Source: Streptomyces lydicus
GTDB lineage: Bacteria; Actinomycetota; Actinomycetes; Streptomycetales; Streptomycetaceae
NCBI RefSeq assembly: GCF_000717345.1
Contig: NZ_JNZA01000013.1
Coordinates: forward strand, 139,013 to 203,012
Direction of reading: 5' to 3'
DNA length: 64,000 bases
Shown: positions 28,226 to 36,912 of the stretch, piece by piece
Position numbering within the stretch: position 1 is the stretch's first letter
Layout of the letters: each line of letters begins with the position of its first letter
Notes under the pieces: model-generated
Seen by the model: the letters and a program-made list of their open reading frames with translations, nothing else
Told to the model about the DNA's origin: nothing
Databases searched by the model: none
Translations under genes and position numbers: made by a program

Positions 28226-29458
28226 ATGCACCCACCGCGCGCGGCGACCGCCGGCCGTACCGCCTCCCCGGCCACCGCACGACTGATCAACGATCGCCTC
28301 GCCCTGCAACTCCTGCAGTCCGACGGTCCCCTGACGGCTGGTCAGCTCAAGGCGATGACCGGACTGTCCCGGCCGACCGTCGCGGACCTCGTCGAGCGCC
28401 TCCAGGAGGCCGGACTGATCGCCGTGGTCGGCGAGAGCGGCGCCCAGCGGCGCGGACCCAACGCCCGGCTCTACGGCATCGTCGCCGACCGCGCCCACCT
28501 CGTCGGCCTCGATCTGCGCGCGCGCAGCGTCACCGTCGCGGTCGCCGACCTCCTGGGCCGGGTGCGCGCCGAACGCACCGCCCCCGTCGCCCCGGGCGAC
28601 GCCCCCGACACTGCCGTCGCCACCGCGCTCGCCACGGTGGACACGGCCCTCGCCGCGGCGGGCGCCGACCGTCCGCACACCGTCGCGGTCGGTGCCCCCG
28701 GCCTGGTCGACCCGGCCACCGGACGGCTCGGCGGCACCGACTGGATCCCCACCTGGCACGCCGCCGTCGTCGCCGAGCTGCGGGCCCGGACGGCCGTACC
28801 GGTCCTGCTGGAGAACGAGGTCAACCTCGCCGCCCTCGCCGAGCAGCGCGAGGGGGCGGCCCGTGACCACGACACCTTCGTGCTGCTCTGGCTCGGCCAC
28901 GGCACCGGCGCCGCCGTCGTCCTGGACGGCACCCTGCGCCGGGGCGCCTCCGGCGGCGCCGGCGAGATCGGCTTCCTGCCGGTCCCCGGCACCGGCGCGC
29001 TGCCCTCCGCGACCGGCTGCGACGGCGGCTTCCACTCCCTCGCCGGCTCCGCCGCGATCGCCGCCCTCGCGGCGGAACACGGCATCGAGCCCCCGCCGGG
29101 CGGCGCGCCCGGTGAGGGCGCCCTCGCCGACGCCCCACCCGCCGAGGCCCTCCTCCGTGCCGCGCTGGCCGCCGAGGACACCGGCGCCGCCTTCCTCGAC
29201 GCGCTGGCCGCACGGATCGCCCTGGGCGCGGCGGCGGTCTGCGCGGTGCTCGACCCCGGCTGCGTGGTCCTTGGCGGCGAGATCGGCCGAGCCGGCGGCG
29301 AGGCGCTCGCCGGCCGGGTCGCGGACCGGCTCGCCCGGCTCTCCCCGCTGCGCACCGCCGTACGGGCGGGCACCGTCGGCGGCCGGGCGGTACTGCGCGG
29401 CGCGGTGCTCGCCGCCCGCGACGCCGCGCAGAACGAGCTGTTCACCCCGGCCGGCTGA
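28226..29458 (+). CDS. ROK-family transcriptional regulator
   Basis: NagC/XylR-type repressor, 410 residues. The N-terminal winged HTH (about 22-85) reads LINDRLALQLLQSDGPLTAG, then QLKAMTGLSRPTVADLVERL. The sugar-kinase-like ROK domain has LVGLDLRARSVTVAVADLLG near 92, VGAPGLVDPATG near 153 and LGHGTGAAVVLDG near 232. The zinc motif is partly degenerate: CDGGFHSLAGSAAI replaces the usual CxCGxxGC. It therefore lacks the standard cysteine cluster and may not bind zinc in the normal way. Divergent from an MFS carrier it probably represses. Confidence 0.9.
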   Translation: MHPPRAATAGRTASPATARLINDRLALQLLQSDGPLTAGQLKAMTGLSRPTVADLVERLQEAGLIAVVGESGAQRRGPNARLYGIVADRAHLVGLDLRARSVTVAVADLLGRVRAERTAPVAPGDAPDTAVATALATVDTALAAAGADRPHTVAVGAPGLVDPATGRLGGTDWIPTWHAAVVAELRARTAVPVLLENEVNLAALAEQREGAARDHDTFVLLWLGHGTGAAVVLDGTLRRGASGGAGEIGFLPVPGTGALPSATGCDGGFHSLAGSAAIAALAAEHGIEPPPGGAPGEGALADAPPAEALLRAALAAEDTGAAFLDALAARIALGAAAVCAVLDPGCVVLGGEIGRAGGEALAGRVADRLARLSPLRTAVRAGTVGGRAVLRGAVLAARDAAQNELFTPAG

Positions 29459-29465
29459 GCGCCCG

Positions 29466-30245
29466 TCACCCCCGGCGCCGGCCGCCCACCCGCTCCGCGA
29501 GGAACTCGGCGTAGGTCCGCCGCCCGTCGGCGTGCTCCGGCGTGAGGTTCCCGCCGCGGCGCAGGGCCGCCGCGCCCGCCCCCGGCAGCCACAGCGGCGC
29601 CAGCAGCCGGCGCCGCCCACCCGCCTCCAGCGTCGCGCGGACGAGCTCCCGGGCCCCGAGCACCTCGGGGCCGCCCATGTCCGTGACCCGCCCGGCCGGC
29701 TCGCCGACCGCCAACTCCGCCAGCCGGTCCGCCACTTCGCGCACCTCGACCGGCTGCACCCGGACGCCCGTCGGCACCGGCACCACCGGCGACCGGGCGC
29801 CCGCCTTGATCACGCGGAGCACCAGATCGTGGAACTGCGTCGTCCGCAGCATCGTCCAGCCGATGCCGGACTCCTCGATCAGCCGCTCCACGGCGAGCTT
29901 GGTCCGGTAGTAGCCGATCGGCACCCGGTCCACGCCGACGATCGAGATGTACACCAGGTGCGGCACGCCCGCCGCCCTGGCCGCCTCGATGAGGTGCCCG
30001 GCCGCCTCCGCGTCGCCGCCGGAGGGTGTCGAGGCGCAGTGCACGATCGCGTCCACCCCCGCCAGCGCCTCGGGCAGGCCGGTGGCGTCCTGCAGGTCGA
30101 CGGCGTGCGACCGCAGCCGGGGCCGGTCGGTGCCGGTGTGCGGACGCCGGCTCAGCGAGTGGACGTCGTGGCCGTCGTCGAGCAGCCGGTCGATCAGGGG
30201 CCGCCCGAGCGTGCCCGTGCCGCCGGTCACCAGGATTGTCGCCAT
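29466..30245 (-). CDS. NmrA-like NAD(P)-binding protein (atypical SDR)
   Basis: A 259-residue Rossmann protein with the nucleotide-binding motif TILVTGGTGTLGRPLIDRLL at residues 3-22 and VDAIVHCAST near 67. It keeps YYRTKLAVERLIEESGIGWT near 120 but has no complete Ser-Tyr-Lys triad, the pattern of atypical SDRs related to NmrA and NADH:quinone oxidoreductase subunits. The start is ATG 30245 or GTG 30248, with AAGGA 7-10 bp upstream. It ends 7 bp from the convergent ROK gene. Role unknown; it may be a redox sensor or a reductase. Confidence 0.85.
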   Translation of the reverse strand: MATILVTGGTGTLGRPLIDRLLDDGHDVHSLSRRPHTGTDRPRLRSHAVDLQDATGLPEALAGVDAIVHCASTPSGGDAEAAGHLIEAARAAGVPHLVYISIVGVDRVPIGYYRTKLAVERLIEESGIGWTMLRTTQFHDLVLRVIKAGARSPVVPVPTGVRVQPVEVREVADRLAELAVGEPAGRVTDMGGPEVLGARELVRATLEAGGRRRLLAPLWLPGAGAAALRRGGNLTPEHADGRRTYAEFLAERVGGRRRG

Positions 30246-30447
30246 CACGGATCATTCCTTGAGGTGGATGCGTATCTGGAGGGGGCACACGCCCCTGGGG
30301 CGCTGTCCCGTTCCCGATATGACGGATCACCCGGCCCGTCCGTGACATCGCGCCGCGCCGGAAGCTGTGAGGCAGCCCACAGCGCTTCGCCCGCATGGGC
30401 CACGATCGGCCGTGGCAGACTGAAGCTGTACTGACATAAAAGCAGCA

Positions 30448-30574
30448 GCGCACTCCGGGGTCGGTGTAATTCCGAACCGGCGGTAACAGTCCGCGACCCG
30501 TCCGCAGCCAGCGGCCGGTTGAGCAGGTGAAATTCCTGCACCGACGGTGAAAGTCCGGATGGGAGGCAGTGCGC
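30448..30574 (+). promoter_or_regulatory. FMN riboswitch (RFN element)
   Basis: The P1 stem GCGCAC (30448-30453) pairs with GTGCGC (30569-30574). Inside are the conserved RFN segments TCGGGG/GGGTCGG-like at 30457-30465, GAACCGGCGGTAACAGTCCG (30474-30493), the TGAGCAGGTGAAATTCCTGC block (30520-30539) and GGTGAAAGTCCGGATGGGAG (30546-30565). It lies upstream of ribD and should shut down the rib operon when FMN is high. A small hairpin CCGCC-GTC-GGCGG (30595-30607), followed by a T-rich stretch, may be the expression platform. Confidence 0.96.
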
Positions 30575-30729
30575 GGCGGGCGAGCTTCGGTACACCGCCG
30601 TCGGCGGCGCGTCCGGTTCTTTTGTTTCCGGGCGACTCCTCCTTCGTGCTCGGTGTTCCCGTTGTGTCGTTTCCGCTTCTGTCGTCCAGACAGCCCCGGA
30701 GTCCGTGCCCGATGAGGCAGGAGGACCCG

Positions 30730-31857
30730 GTGGCCACCGCAGCCCCCGTCGAGACCGTGGCGATGCGCCGAGCCATCGAGCTCGCCGCGCGCGGCCTCGG
30801 GCACACCAGCCCCAACCCCGTGGTCGGCTGCGTCGTCCTGGACGCCGAGGGCCGTACGGCCGGCGAAGGCTGGCACGAACGGGCCGGCGGGCCGCACGCC
30901 GAGGTCCACGCGCTGCGCGCCGCGGGTGAGCGGGCCCGGGGCGGCACCGCCGTGCTCACCCTCGAACCCTGCAACCACACCGGCCGCACCGGTCCCTGCG
31001 CCCGGGCGCTGATCGACGCCGGCGTGGCCCGCGTGGTCTACGCCGTCTCCGACCCCACCCCGACCGCCACCGGCGGCGCCGTCACCCTGGCCGCGGCCGG
31101 CATCGACGTCGAGGGCGGCCTGCTCGCCGACGAGGCGGCGGCCGGCAACGAAGCCTGGCTGACCTCCGTGCTCCGCGGCCGGCCCTTCGTGCTGTGGAAG
31201 TACGCCGCCACCCTCGACGGCCGGATCGCCGCCGCCGACGGCACCAGCCGCTGGATCTCCTCGCCCGAATCGCGCGCCGACGTGCACCGGCTGCGGGCCG
31301 CCGCGGACGCCGTGATCGTCGGCTCCGGCACCGCACGCGCCGACGACCCGCAGCTCGGCGCCCGGATCAGCGGGCTGTCCGACGACGAGATCAGCCAGCC
31401 GCTGCGGGTCGTCGTCGACTCCGGCGCCACCGCCGTGAAGGCCGGTGCCCGCGTCCTGGACGGCACCGCCCCCACCCTCATCGCGGTCGCCGAGGACGCC
31501 GACGCCGCCCACCTCGAAGGGCTCGCCCCGCTCGTACGGCTGCCGCGCGCCGCCGACCGGCGCGGCCTGCACATCCCCGCCCTCCTCCAGGCGCTCCACC
31601 AGCGCGACGTGCGCTCCGTCCTGCTCGAAGGCGGCCCCACGCTCGCCGGTGCGTTCCTCGCCGCCCAGGCCGTCGACAAGGTCGTCGGCTATCTCGCGCC
31701 GGTGCTGCTCGGCGCCGGACCGGCCGCCGTCGGCGACGCCGGAATCACCACCATCGCCCAGGCGTTGCGGCTGGACGTGACCGACACCGCACGGCTCGGC
31801 CCCGACCTGCGCATCACCGCCACGCCCCTCCGTCCCGCCCTCCACGAGGAGAACTGA
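30730..31857 (+). CDS. ribD: Bifunctional riboflavin deaminase/reductase RibD
   Basis: Carries out the second and third steps of riboflavin synthesis: deamination of the pyrimidine and reduction of the ribosyl side chain. In this 375-residue protein the N-terminal deaminase has the zinc motif GGPHAEVHAL (near 53-62) and EPCNHTGRTGPC (near 79-90). The C-terminal reductase begins near 155 with FVLWKYAATLDGRIA and contains VLLEGGPTLAGAFL. GTG 30730 is chosen because AGGAGG lies 6 bp upstream; ATG 30712 would swallow that site. It is the first gene of a five-gene operon behind the FMN riboswitch. Confidence 0.97.
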   Translation: MATAAPVETVAMRRAIELAARGLGHTSPNPVVGCVVLDAEGRTAGEGWHERAGGPHAEVHALRAAGERARGGTAVLTLEPCNHTGRTGPCARALIDAGVARVVYAVSDPTPTATGGAVTLAAAGIDVEGGLLADEAAAGNEAWLTSVLRGRPFVLWKYAATLDGRIAAADGTSRWISSPESRADVHRLRAAADAVIVGSGTARADDPQLGARISGLSDDEISQPLRVVVDSGATAVKAGARVLDGTAPTLIAVAEDADAAHLEGLAPLVRLPRAADRRGLHIPALLQALHQRDVRSVLLEGGPTLAGAFLAAQAVDKVVGYLAPVLLGAGPAAVGDAGITTIAQALRLDVTDTARLGPDLRITATPLRPALHEEN

Positions 31858-31858
31858 A

Positions 31859-32494
31859 GTGTTCACCGGAATCGTCGAAGAACTGGGTGAGGTCGTCGCC
31901 ATCGAGGACCTCGGTGACGCCGCTCGCTTCCGCCTGCGCGGCCCCGTCGTCACCGAGGACGCCAAGCACGGCGACTCGATCGCCGTCAACGGTGTCTGTC
32001 TGACGGTCGTGGACACCGCCGACGGGGAGTTCACCGCCGACGTGATGGCCGAGACACTGAACCGCTCCAGCCTGGGCGCGGTGACCCCCGGCTCGCGGGT
32101 CAACCTGGAGCGCCCCATGGCGCTCGGCGGACGGCTCGGCGGGCACCTCGTCCAGGGCCACGTCGACGGCACCGGCACCGTCGTCGAGCGCACCCCCGCA
32201 GAGCACTGGGAACTCGTCAAGGTCGCGCTGCCGGCCGCGCTGTCCCGCTACGTCGTCGAGAAGGGCTCCATCACCGTCGACGGCGTCAGCCTCACCGTCG
32301 TCGAAGCCGGCGACGACTACTTCACCATCAGCCTCATCCCCACCACCCTCGCCCTGACCACCCTGGGCATCAAGAAGGCGGGCGACCCCGTCAACCTCGA
32401 GGTCGACGTCCTCGCCAAGTACGTCGAGCGGCTCCTCGGCCGCGGCTCCGCCGACCTCAAGGACCTCGACGACATCAAGGAGATGGACCGGTGA
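31859..32494 (+). CDS. ribE: Riboflavin synthase alpha chain
   Basis: Dismutates two 6,7-dimethyl-8-ribityllumazine molecules to riboflavin in the last pathway step. The 211-residue protein shows the two-fold lumazine-binding repeat: [12 protein letters not shown] at the start, [13 protein letters not shown] near 39, then [13 protein letters not shown] near 99 and [13 protein letters not shown] near 137. The GTG start lies 1 bp after the ribD stop, with GAGGAG in the ribD end, so the genes are translationally coupled. The next gene overlaps by 4 bp. The symbol ribC is used for the same enzyme in other species. Confidence 0.97.
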   Translation: MFTGIVEELGEVVAIEDLGDAARFRLRGPVVTEDAKHGDSIAVNGVCLTVVDTADGEFTADVMAETLNRSSLGAVTPGSRVNLERPMALGGRLGGHLVQGHVDGTGTVVERTPAEHWELVKVALPAALSRYVVEKGSITVDGVSLTVVEAGDDYFTISLIPTTLALTTLGIKKAGDPVNLEVDVLAKYVERLLGRGSADLKDLDDIKEMDR

Positions 32495-33147
32495 GCGTCC
32501 TCGACCCGCTGAACGGCGTGGCCTTCACGGCCTTCGGACAGCACGTCATCTGGTCGGACATGATCGGCAACACCGTCGGTCTGGCCGCCCTGGCCCTCGG
32601 CTGGCGACGATCCATATGGACCTGGCCCGCCCAGTTCCTCTCCGGCGTCATCCTCGTCGCGGCCTACGCCTCCGCCCACCTCAGCGGCGGCGTCGGCAAG
32701 CAACTCCTCGTCATCGGCGTGGCGTTGTGGGGCTGGCGGCAGTGGCAGCGCGGCCGCCGGCAGGCCCAGGACGGCTCGATCGCCGTACGCTTCGCCGGCC
32801 GGCGCGAGCGCGCCCTGCTGCTCGCCGGCACCGCCCTCGGCACCGCCGCGGTCGGCGGCCTGTTCACCCTCGTCCCGCAGCTGTCCTGGAACCCCTGGCC
32901 GGACGCCTACATCTTCGTCGGCACGCTCGCCGCGATGGTCGCCCAGGCCCGCGGCCTGGTCGAGTTCTGGTTCGCCTGGCTGCTGGTCGACGTGGTCGGC
33001 GTGCCGCTCGCCTTCAGCAGCGGCCTCGTCTTCTCCGGCTTCGTCTACGTCGTCTATCTCGCCCTCGTCGTGTGGGGCATGCGCGACTGGTGGCTGCGCT
33101 CGCGCGCCGCCGCCGACCGCACCGTCCTGGAAGGAGCAGCGGCATGA
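32491..33147 (+). CDS. ribM: PnuC-family riboflavin transporter RibM
   Basis: Membrane protein of 218 residues with about 7 hydrophobic segments (for example [23 protein letters not shown] and [14 protein letters not shown]). It carries the PnuC-type motif [17 protein letters not shown]. PnuC relatives inside riboflavin operons of actinobacteria (Corynebacterium and Streptomyces RibM) are facilitators of riboflavin uptake, so the location behind the FMN riboswitch gives the substrate. It overlaps ribE by GTGA and ribBA by ATGA, showing tight coupling. The topology estimate is by eye. Confidence 0.9.
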   Translation: MSVLDPLNGVAFTAFGQHVIWSDMIGNTVGLAALALGWRRSIWTWPAQFLSGVILVAAYASAHLSGGVGKQLLVIGVALWGWRQWQRGRRQAQDGSIAVRFAGRRERALLLAGTALGTAAVGGLFTLVPQLSWNPWPDAYIFVGTLAAMVAQARGLVEFWFAWLLVDVVGVPLAFSSGLVFSGFVYVVYLALVVWGMRDWWLRSRAAADRTVLEGAAA

Positions 33148-34460
33148 CCGCCCTCAAGAGCTGGTACGACACGGACGGTGACTCCCTCGTCCTCGACCCC
33201 GTCGAGCAGGCCGTCGCCGACATCGCAGCGGGCCGCCCCGTGGTCGTCGTGGACGACGAGAACCGCGAGAACGAGGGCGATCTCGTCATCGCCGCGGAGA
33301 AGGCCACCCCCGAGATCGTCGCCTTCATGATGAGCGAGTGCCGCGGACTGATCTGCGCCCCCATGGAGGGCCCGGAGCTGGACCGGCTGGAGCTCCCGCA
33401 GATGGTCGAGCACAACACCGAGTCGATGCGGACCGCCTTCACGGTCTCCGTCGACGCCACCGCCGCCCACGGCGTCAGCACCGGCATCTCCGCCGCCGAC
33501 CGCGCCACCACCCTGCGGCTGCTCGCCGCCGGCGAGTCCGGCCCCGGCGACTTCGTCCGGCCCGGCCACATCTTCCCGCTGCGCGCCCGGCCGGGCGGCG
33601 TACTGGTCCGCAACGGCCACACCGAGGCCGGCGTCGACCTCGCCCGGCTCGCCGGACTGCGGCCGGCCGCCGCCATCGTGGAGATCGCCGGCGAGGACGG
33701 CACGATGCTGCGACTGCCCGAGCTGGTCCCGTTCGCCCGCAAGCACGGCCTGTCGATCATCTCCATCGAGGACCTGATCGCCTACCGGCAGTCGTCCGAG
33801 CCCACCGTCCGCCGCGAGGCCGCCACCCGGCTGCCCACCGCGCACGGCGAGTTCACCGCGTACGGCTACCGTTCCGCCGTCGACGGCGTGGAACACATCG
33901 CGCTGGTCGCCGGCGACCTCGGCGACGGCGAGGACGTCCTGGTCAGGGTCCACTCCGAATGCCTGACCGGCGACATCTTCCACTCGCTGCGCTGCGACTG
34001 CGGCCCCCAGCTGGAGGCATCGCTCCAGCGGATCTCCGAGGCCGGCCGCGGCGTGGTGATCTACCTCCGCGGCCACGAGGGGCGCGGCATCGGGCTGCTG
34101 TCCAAGCTGCGCGCCTACGAACTCCAGGAGCGCGGCCGCGACACCCTCGACGCCAACCTGGAACTGGGGCTGCCCGCCGACTCCCGCGACTACGCCGCGG
34201 GCGCGCAGATGCTCCAGGACCTGGGCGTGCGCTCGCTGCGCCTGATGACCAACAACCCCGAGAAGACCGCCGCCCTGGTGCGGCACGGCCTCACGGTCTC
34301 CGGCCGCGAGCCGATGCCCGTCAAGGCCGGTGAGCACAATCTGCGGTACCTGCGCACCAAGCGGGACCGCATGGGCCACGACCTGCCCTGGCTCGACCCC
34401 GGCGCGGGCACCGATTCCCGGACTCCCCCGGGCGTCGCGACCACCTGCGACAACCAGTAA
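33144..34460 (+). CDS. ribBA: Bifunctional DHBP synthase / GTP cyclohydrolase II
   Basis: Supplies both precursors of riboflavin. The N-terminal domain (about 15-215) makes 3,4-dihydroxy-2-butanone 4-phosphate and has [17 protein letters not shown] near 32-48 and [13 protein letters not shown] near 156. The C-terminal domain (about 220-420) is GTP cyclohydrolase II, with the zinc site [17 protein letters not shown] near 272-288 and the GTP loop [11 protein letters not shown] near 308. ATG 33144 overlaps the ribM stop. Length 438 residues; the last 30 or so are Pro/Thr-rich and probably disordered. Third coupled gene boundary in the operon. Confidence 0.97.
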   Translation: MTALKSWYDTDGDSLVLDPVEQAVADIAAGRPVVVVDDENRENEGDLVIAAEKATPEIVAFMMSECRGLICAPMEGPELDRLELPQMVEHNTESMRTAFTVSVDATAAHGVSTGISAADRATTLRLLAAGESGPGDFVRPGHIFPLRARPGGVLVRNGHTEAGVDLARLAGLRPAAAIVEIAGEDGTMLRLPELVPFARKHGLSIISIEDLIAYRQSSEPTVRREAATRLPTAHGEFTAYGYRSAVDGVEHIALVAGDLGDGEDVLVRVHSECLTGDIFHSLRCDCGPQLEASLQRISEAGRGVVIYLRGHEGRGIGLLSKLRAYELQERGRDTLDANLELGLPADSRDYAAGAQMLQDLGVRSLRLMTNNPEKTAALVRHGLTVSGREPMPVKAGEHNLRYLRTKRDRMGHDLPWLDPGAGTDSRTPPGVATTCDNQ

Positions 34461-34508
34461 CCCCAGACGTCACCACCAACCGGCACCATCACCCGAACGA
34501 GGAGAACC

Positions 34509-34994
34509 GTGAGCGGCAAGGGCGCACCCGAACTGACCGTGAAGAACTGTGGCGACCTGCGGGTGGCCGTCATCGCCGCGCAGTGGCACGACAAGGTCAT
34601 GGACGGCCTGGTCGACGGCGCGCTGCGGGCGCTGACCGAGCTGGGCATCGACGAGCCGACGCTGCTGCGGGTGCCCGGCACCTTCGAGCTGCCCGTCGTC
34701 GCCAAGGTCCTGGCCGGCCGCGGCTACGACGCGGTGGTCGCGCTCGGCGTGGTGATCAGGGGCGGCACGCCGCACTTCGACTACGTCTGCCAGGGGGTCA
34801 CCCAGGGCCTGACGCAGGTGGCGGTCGACACCGGCGTCCCCGTCGGCTTCGGCGTACTGACCTGTGACAACGAGGAGCAGGCGCTGGACCGGGCCGGCCT
34901 GGAGGGCTCCACCGAGGACAAGGGCCACGAAGCGGTCACCGCCGCCGTCGCCACCGCCGCGACCCTGCGCACGGTCTCCGAGCCCTGGCGCTGA
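34509..34994 (+). CDS. ribH: 6,7-dimethyl-8-ribityllumazine synthase
   Basis: Condenses the RibD product with DHBP to form lumazine, the substrate of RibE. The 161-residue protein has the family blocks [16 protein letters not shown] near 20-35, [16 protein letters not shown] near 55-70, [16 protein letters not shown] near 79-94 with the catalytic His, and [17 protein letters not shown] near 114-130. The GTG start at 34509 has GAGGAG 7 bp upstream. It is the last rib gene; 59 bp separate it from hisE, which seems to have its own promoter. Confidence 0.97.
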   Translation: MSGKGAPELTVKNCGDLRVAVIAAQWHDKVMDGLVDGALRALTELGIDEPTLLRVPGTFELPVVAKVLAGRGYDAVVALGVVIRGGTPHFDYVCQGVTQGLTQVAVDTGVPVGFGVLTCDNEEQALDRAGLEGSTEDKGHEAVTAAVATAATLRTVSEPWR

Positions 34995-35037
34995 GCCCAC
35001 CATTCGAGCCGCTGCGCCGAGCGGTAACGCAACCGCG

Positions 35038-35043
35038 TAGGGT
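35038..35043 (+). promoter_or_regulatory. Candidate -10 of a near-leaderless hisE promoter
   Basis: TAGGGT lies 10 bp before the hisE ATG, there is no Shine-Dalgarno sequence before that ATG, and transcription would start about 4 nt upstream of it. No clear -35 box. Confidence 0.4.
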
Positions 35044-35053
35044 AGTCACCATC

Positions 35054-35326
35054 ATGTCCAAGAAGACGTTCGAGGAGCTCTTCGCCGAGCTCCAGCAGAA
35101 GGCCGCCACCGGCGACCCCGCCACCTCCCGTACCGCCGAGCTGGTGCAGGCCGGTGTCCATACGATCGGCAAGAAGGTCGTCGAGGAGGCCGCCGAGGTC
35201 TGGATGGCCGCCGAGTACGAATCCCATGAGGCGGCCGCCGAGGAGATCTCGCAGCTCCTCTACCACCTCCAGGTCATGATGGTCGCCAAGGGCATCTCCC
35301 TCGACGACGTCTACGCCCACCTCTGA
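35054..35326 (+). CDS. hisE: Phosphoribosyl-ATP diphosphatase
   Basis: Hydrolyses phosphoribosyl-ATP to phosphoribosyl-AMP, the second step of histidine synthesis. The 90-residue all-helical MazG-like protein shows [31 protein letters not shown] N-terminal helices and the metal-binding acidic pattern [13 protein letters not shown] (near 38-50) and [14 protein letters not shown]. It starts at ATG 35054 without a visible ribosome site; a TAGGGT box 10 bp upstream suggests a nearly leaderless mRNA. hisG follows 51 bp downstream, so the product of HisG feeds directly into HisE. Confidence 0.96.
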   Translation: MSKKTFEELFAELQQKAATGDPATSRTAELVQAGVHTIGKKVVEEAAEVWMAAEYESHEAAAEEISQLLYHLQVMMVAKGISLDDVYAHL

Positions 35327-35377
35327 TCACCCCCGCCTTCACCCCAACACCTCTCAGCTGCAAAGGAACTCGCTCTC

Positions 35378-36226
35378 ATGCTGCGCATCGCTGTCCCCAA
35401 CAAGGGTTCACTGTCCGAGCCTGCGTCGGCGATGCTGCATGAGGCCGGCTACCGCCAGCGCAAGGACCGCAGGGAACTGGTCCTGGTCGACGCCGAGAAC
35501 GAGGTCGAGTTCTTCTTCCTCCGCCCGCGCGACATCGCGGTCTACGTCGGCTCCGGCAAGCTCGACATCGGCATCACCGGCCGTGACCTGCTGCTGGACT
35601 CCGGCTCGCCGGCCGAGGAGATCATGCAGCTGGGCTTCGCCGGCTCGACGTTCCGCTACGCCACCCGCCCCGGCACCGCCAAGGACGTCACCGAGTTCGG
35701 CGGCATGACCATCGCCACCTCGTTCTCCGGCCTGGTCACCCAGCACCTCGCCGACAACGGCGTGGACGCCTCGGTGGTCCACCTCGACGGAGCGGTGGAG
35801 ACCGCCATCCAGCTCGGTGTCGCCGAGATCATCGCGGACGTGGTCGAGACCGGCACCACCCTGCGCAACGCCGGCCTGGAGATCATCGGCGAGCCGATCC
35901 TCAAGTCCGAGGCCGTGGTCATCCGCGGCACCGGCGCGCCGGACGACGACCCGAAGGTCCGCCAGTTCCTCCGCCGTATGCAGGGCGTCCTGGTGGCCCG
36001 CCGGTACGTGATGATGGACTACGACATCCGCGTCGAGCACGTGGAGAAGGCCGTCGCCCTCACGCCGGGCCTGGAGTCGCCGACCGTCTCCCCGCTGCAC
36101 CACGAGGGCTGGGTCGCGGTCCGCTCGATGGTCCCGTCCAAGGACGCCCAGCGCATCATGGACGAGCTCTACGACCTCGGCGCCCGCGCGATCCTGACCA
36201 CCGGCATCCACGCCTGCCGGCTCTGA
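35378..36226 (+). CDS. hisG: ATP phosphoribosyltransferase, long form
   Basis: Joins ATP and phosphoribosyl pyrophosphate, the committed and feedback-controlled step of histidine synthesis. At 282 residues this is the long (HisZ-independent) form. LRIAVPNKGSLSEPASAMLH opens the protein, GKLDIGITGRDLLLDSG lies near 62-78, the PRPP loop EIIADVVETGTTLRNAGLEI near 149-168, and a C-terminal ACT-like regulatory domain from about 210 should bind histidine. AAAGGA lies about 9 bp before the ATG. Confidence 0.97.
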   Translation: MLRIAVPNKGSLSEPASAMLHEAGYRQRKDRRELVLVDAENEVEFFFLRPRDIAVYVGSGKLDIGITGRDLLLDSGSPAEEIMQLGFAGSTFRYATRPGTAKDVTEFGGMTIATSFSGLVTQHLADNGVDASVVHLDGAVETAIQLGVAEIIADVVETGTTLRNAGLEIIGEPILKSEAVVIRGTGAPDDDPKVRQFLRRMQGVLVARRYVMMDYDIRVEHVEKAVALTPGLESPTVSPLHHEGWVAVRSMVPSKDAQRIMDELYDLGARAILTTGIHACRL

Positions 36227-36272
36227 CCGCGCCGCACCGCCCCACCCCTCCCCACGACGGAAGACCGACGAC

Positions 36273-36737
36273 GTGTCCTCGGCATCCCCCGCCCCGCTCC
36301 CCGGCCTCCCGGTGACGTTCCGGCCGACCCGCACCCGGGTCGTCCTGTACGCCGTCGGCCTCGCCCAGCTCGCCGCCCTCACGGCGATCGCGCTGGCGCT
36401 GCCGGCGCTGACCGGCGGCGAACGGATCAGCTTCATCGTCACCGGACTGCTGGTGGGCGCCGTCCTCCTGCTGCTCAGCCGCCCCAGGGTGGTCGCACGG
36501 CAGGAGGGCGTCACGGTCGTCAACCTCACCACCAGGCGGGAGCTGGCCTGGGCGCAGATCGTCCGGGTCAACCTCCGGCAGGGTGACCCGTGGGTCCACC
36601 TCGACCTCGCCGACGGAACCAGCCTGCCCGCCATGGGCATCCAGCCCGGCATCGCCAGGGAACAGGCCCTCCGCGACGCCCGGGCACTGCGCGACCTCAC
36701 CGACAAGCATGGTGCGCTCCACCACACGGCCGGATGA
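36273..36737 (+). CDS. Small membrane protein with a PH-like domain
   Basis: A 154-residue protein with two hydrophobic segments (VVLYAVGLAQLAALTAIALALP near 27-48 and ISFIVTGLLVGAVLLLL near 53-69). A beta-rich domain follows (VVARQEGVTVVNLTTRRELA, then WAQIVRVNLRQGDPWVHLDL), resembling the bacterial PH (bPH-type) domain found behind two TM helices. The N-terminus is Pro-rich and starts at GTG 36273, 46 bp after hisG, so it is likely to be co-transcribed. Such proteins follow hisG in many streptomycetes; the function is unknown. Confidence 0.8.
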   Translation: MSSASPAPLPGLPVTFRPTRTRVVLYAVGLAQLAALTAIALALPALTGGERISFIVTGLLVGAVLLLLSRPRVVARQEGVTVVNLTTRRELAWAQIVRVNLRQGDPWVHLDLADGTSLPAMGIQPGIAREQALRDARALRDLTDKHGALHHTAG

Positions 36738-36912
36738 GCCTGCCCTTATCCGGGCCCTCCTGTTTACTCTGTTTCCCGGGGCGCGTGCCCGCGCCCTGCC
36801 CCTCTGTGGGCCCACCGCGACCCGAGGAGTGACTCCCTCCGGCAATGGACGGATCGTCCTGTAGTACCTGCGCCGCCCCTCCCCAACCCCCGCACACCAC
36901 GGAGGCGGCGGC

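Noticed and set aside
28982..29042. Frameshift in the ROK gene at the altered zinc motif
   Set aside because: The frame stays open with normal codon bias and continues into conserved C-terminal ROK blocks, so the altered motif is a real substitution.
28471..32220. A minus-strand open frame of about 1,250 codons
   Set aside because: It lies antisense to the ROK gene, the FMN riboswitch, ribD and ribE, and crosses the NmrA-like gene in another frame; composition is non-protein-like.
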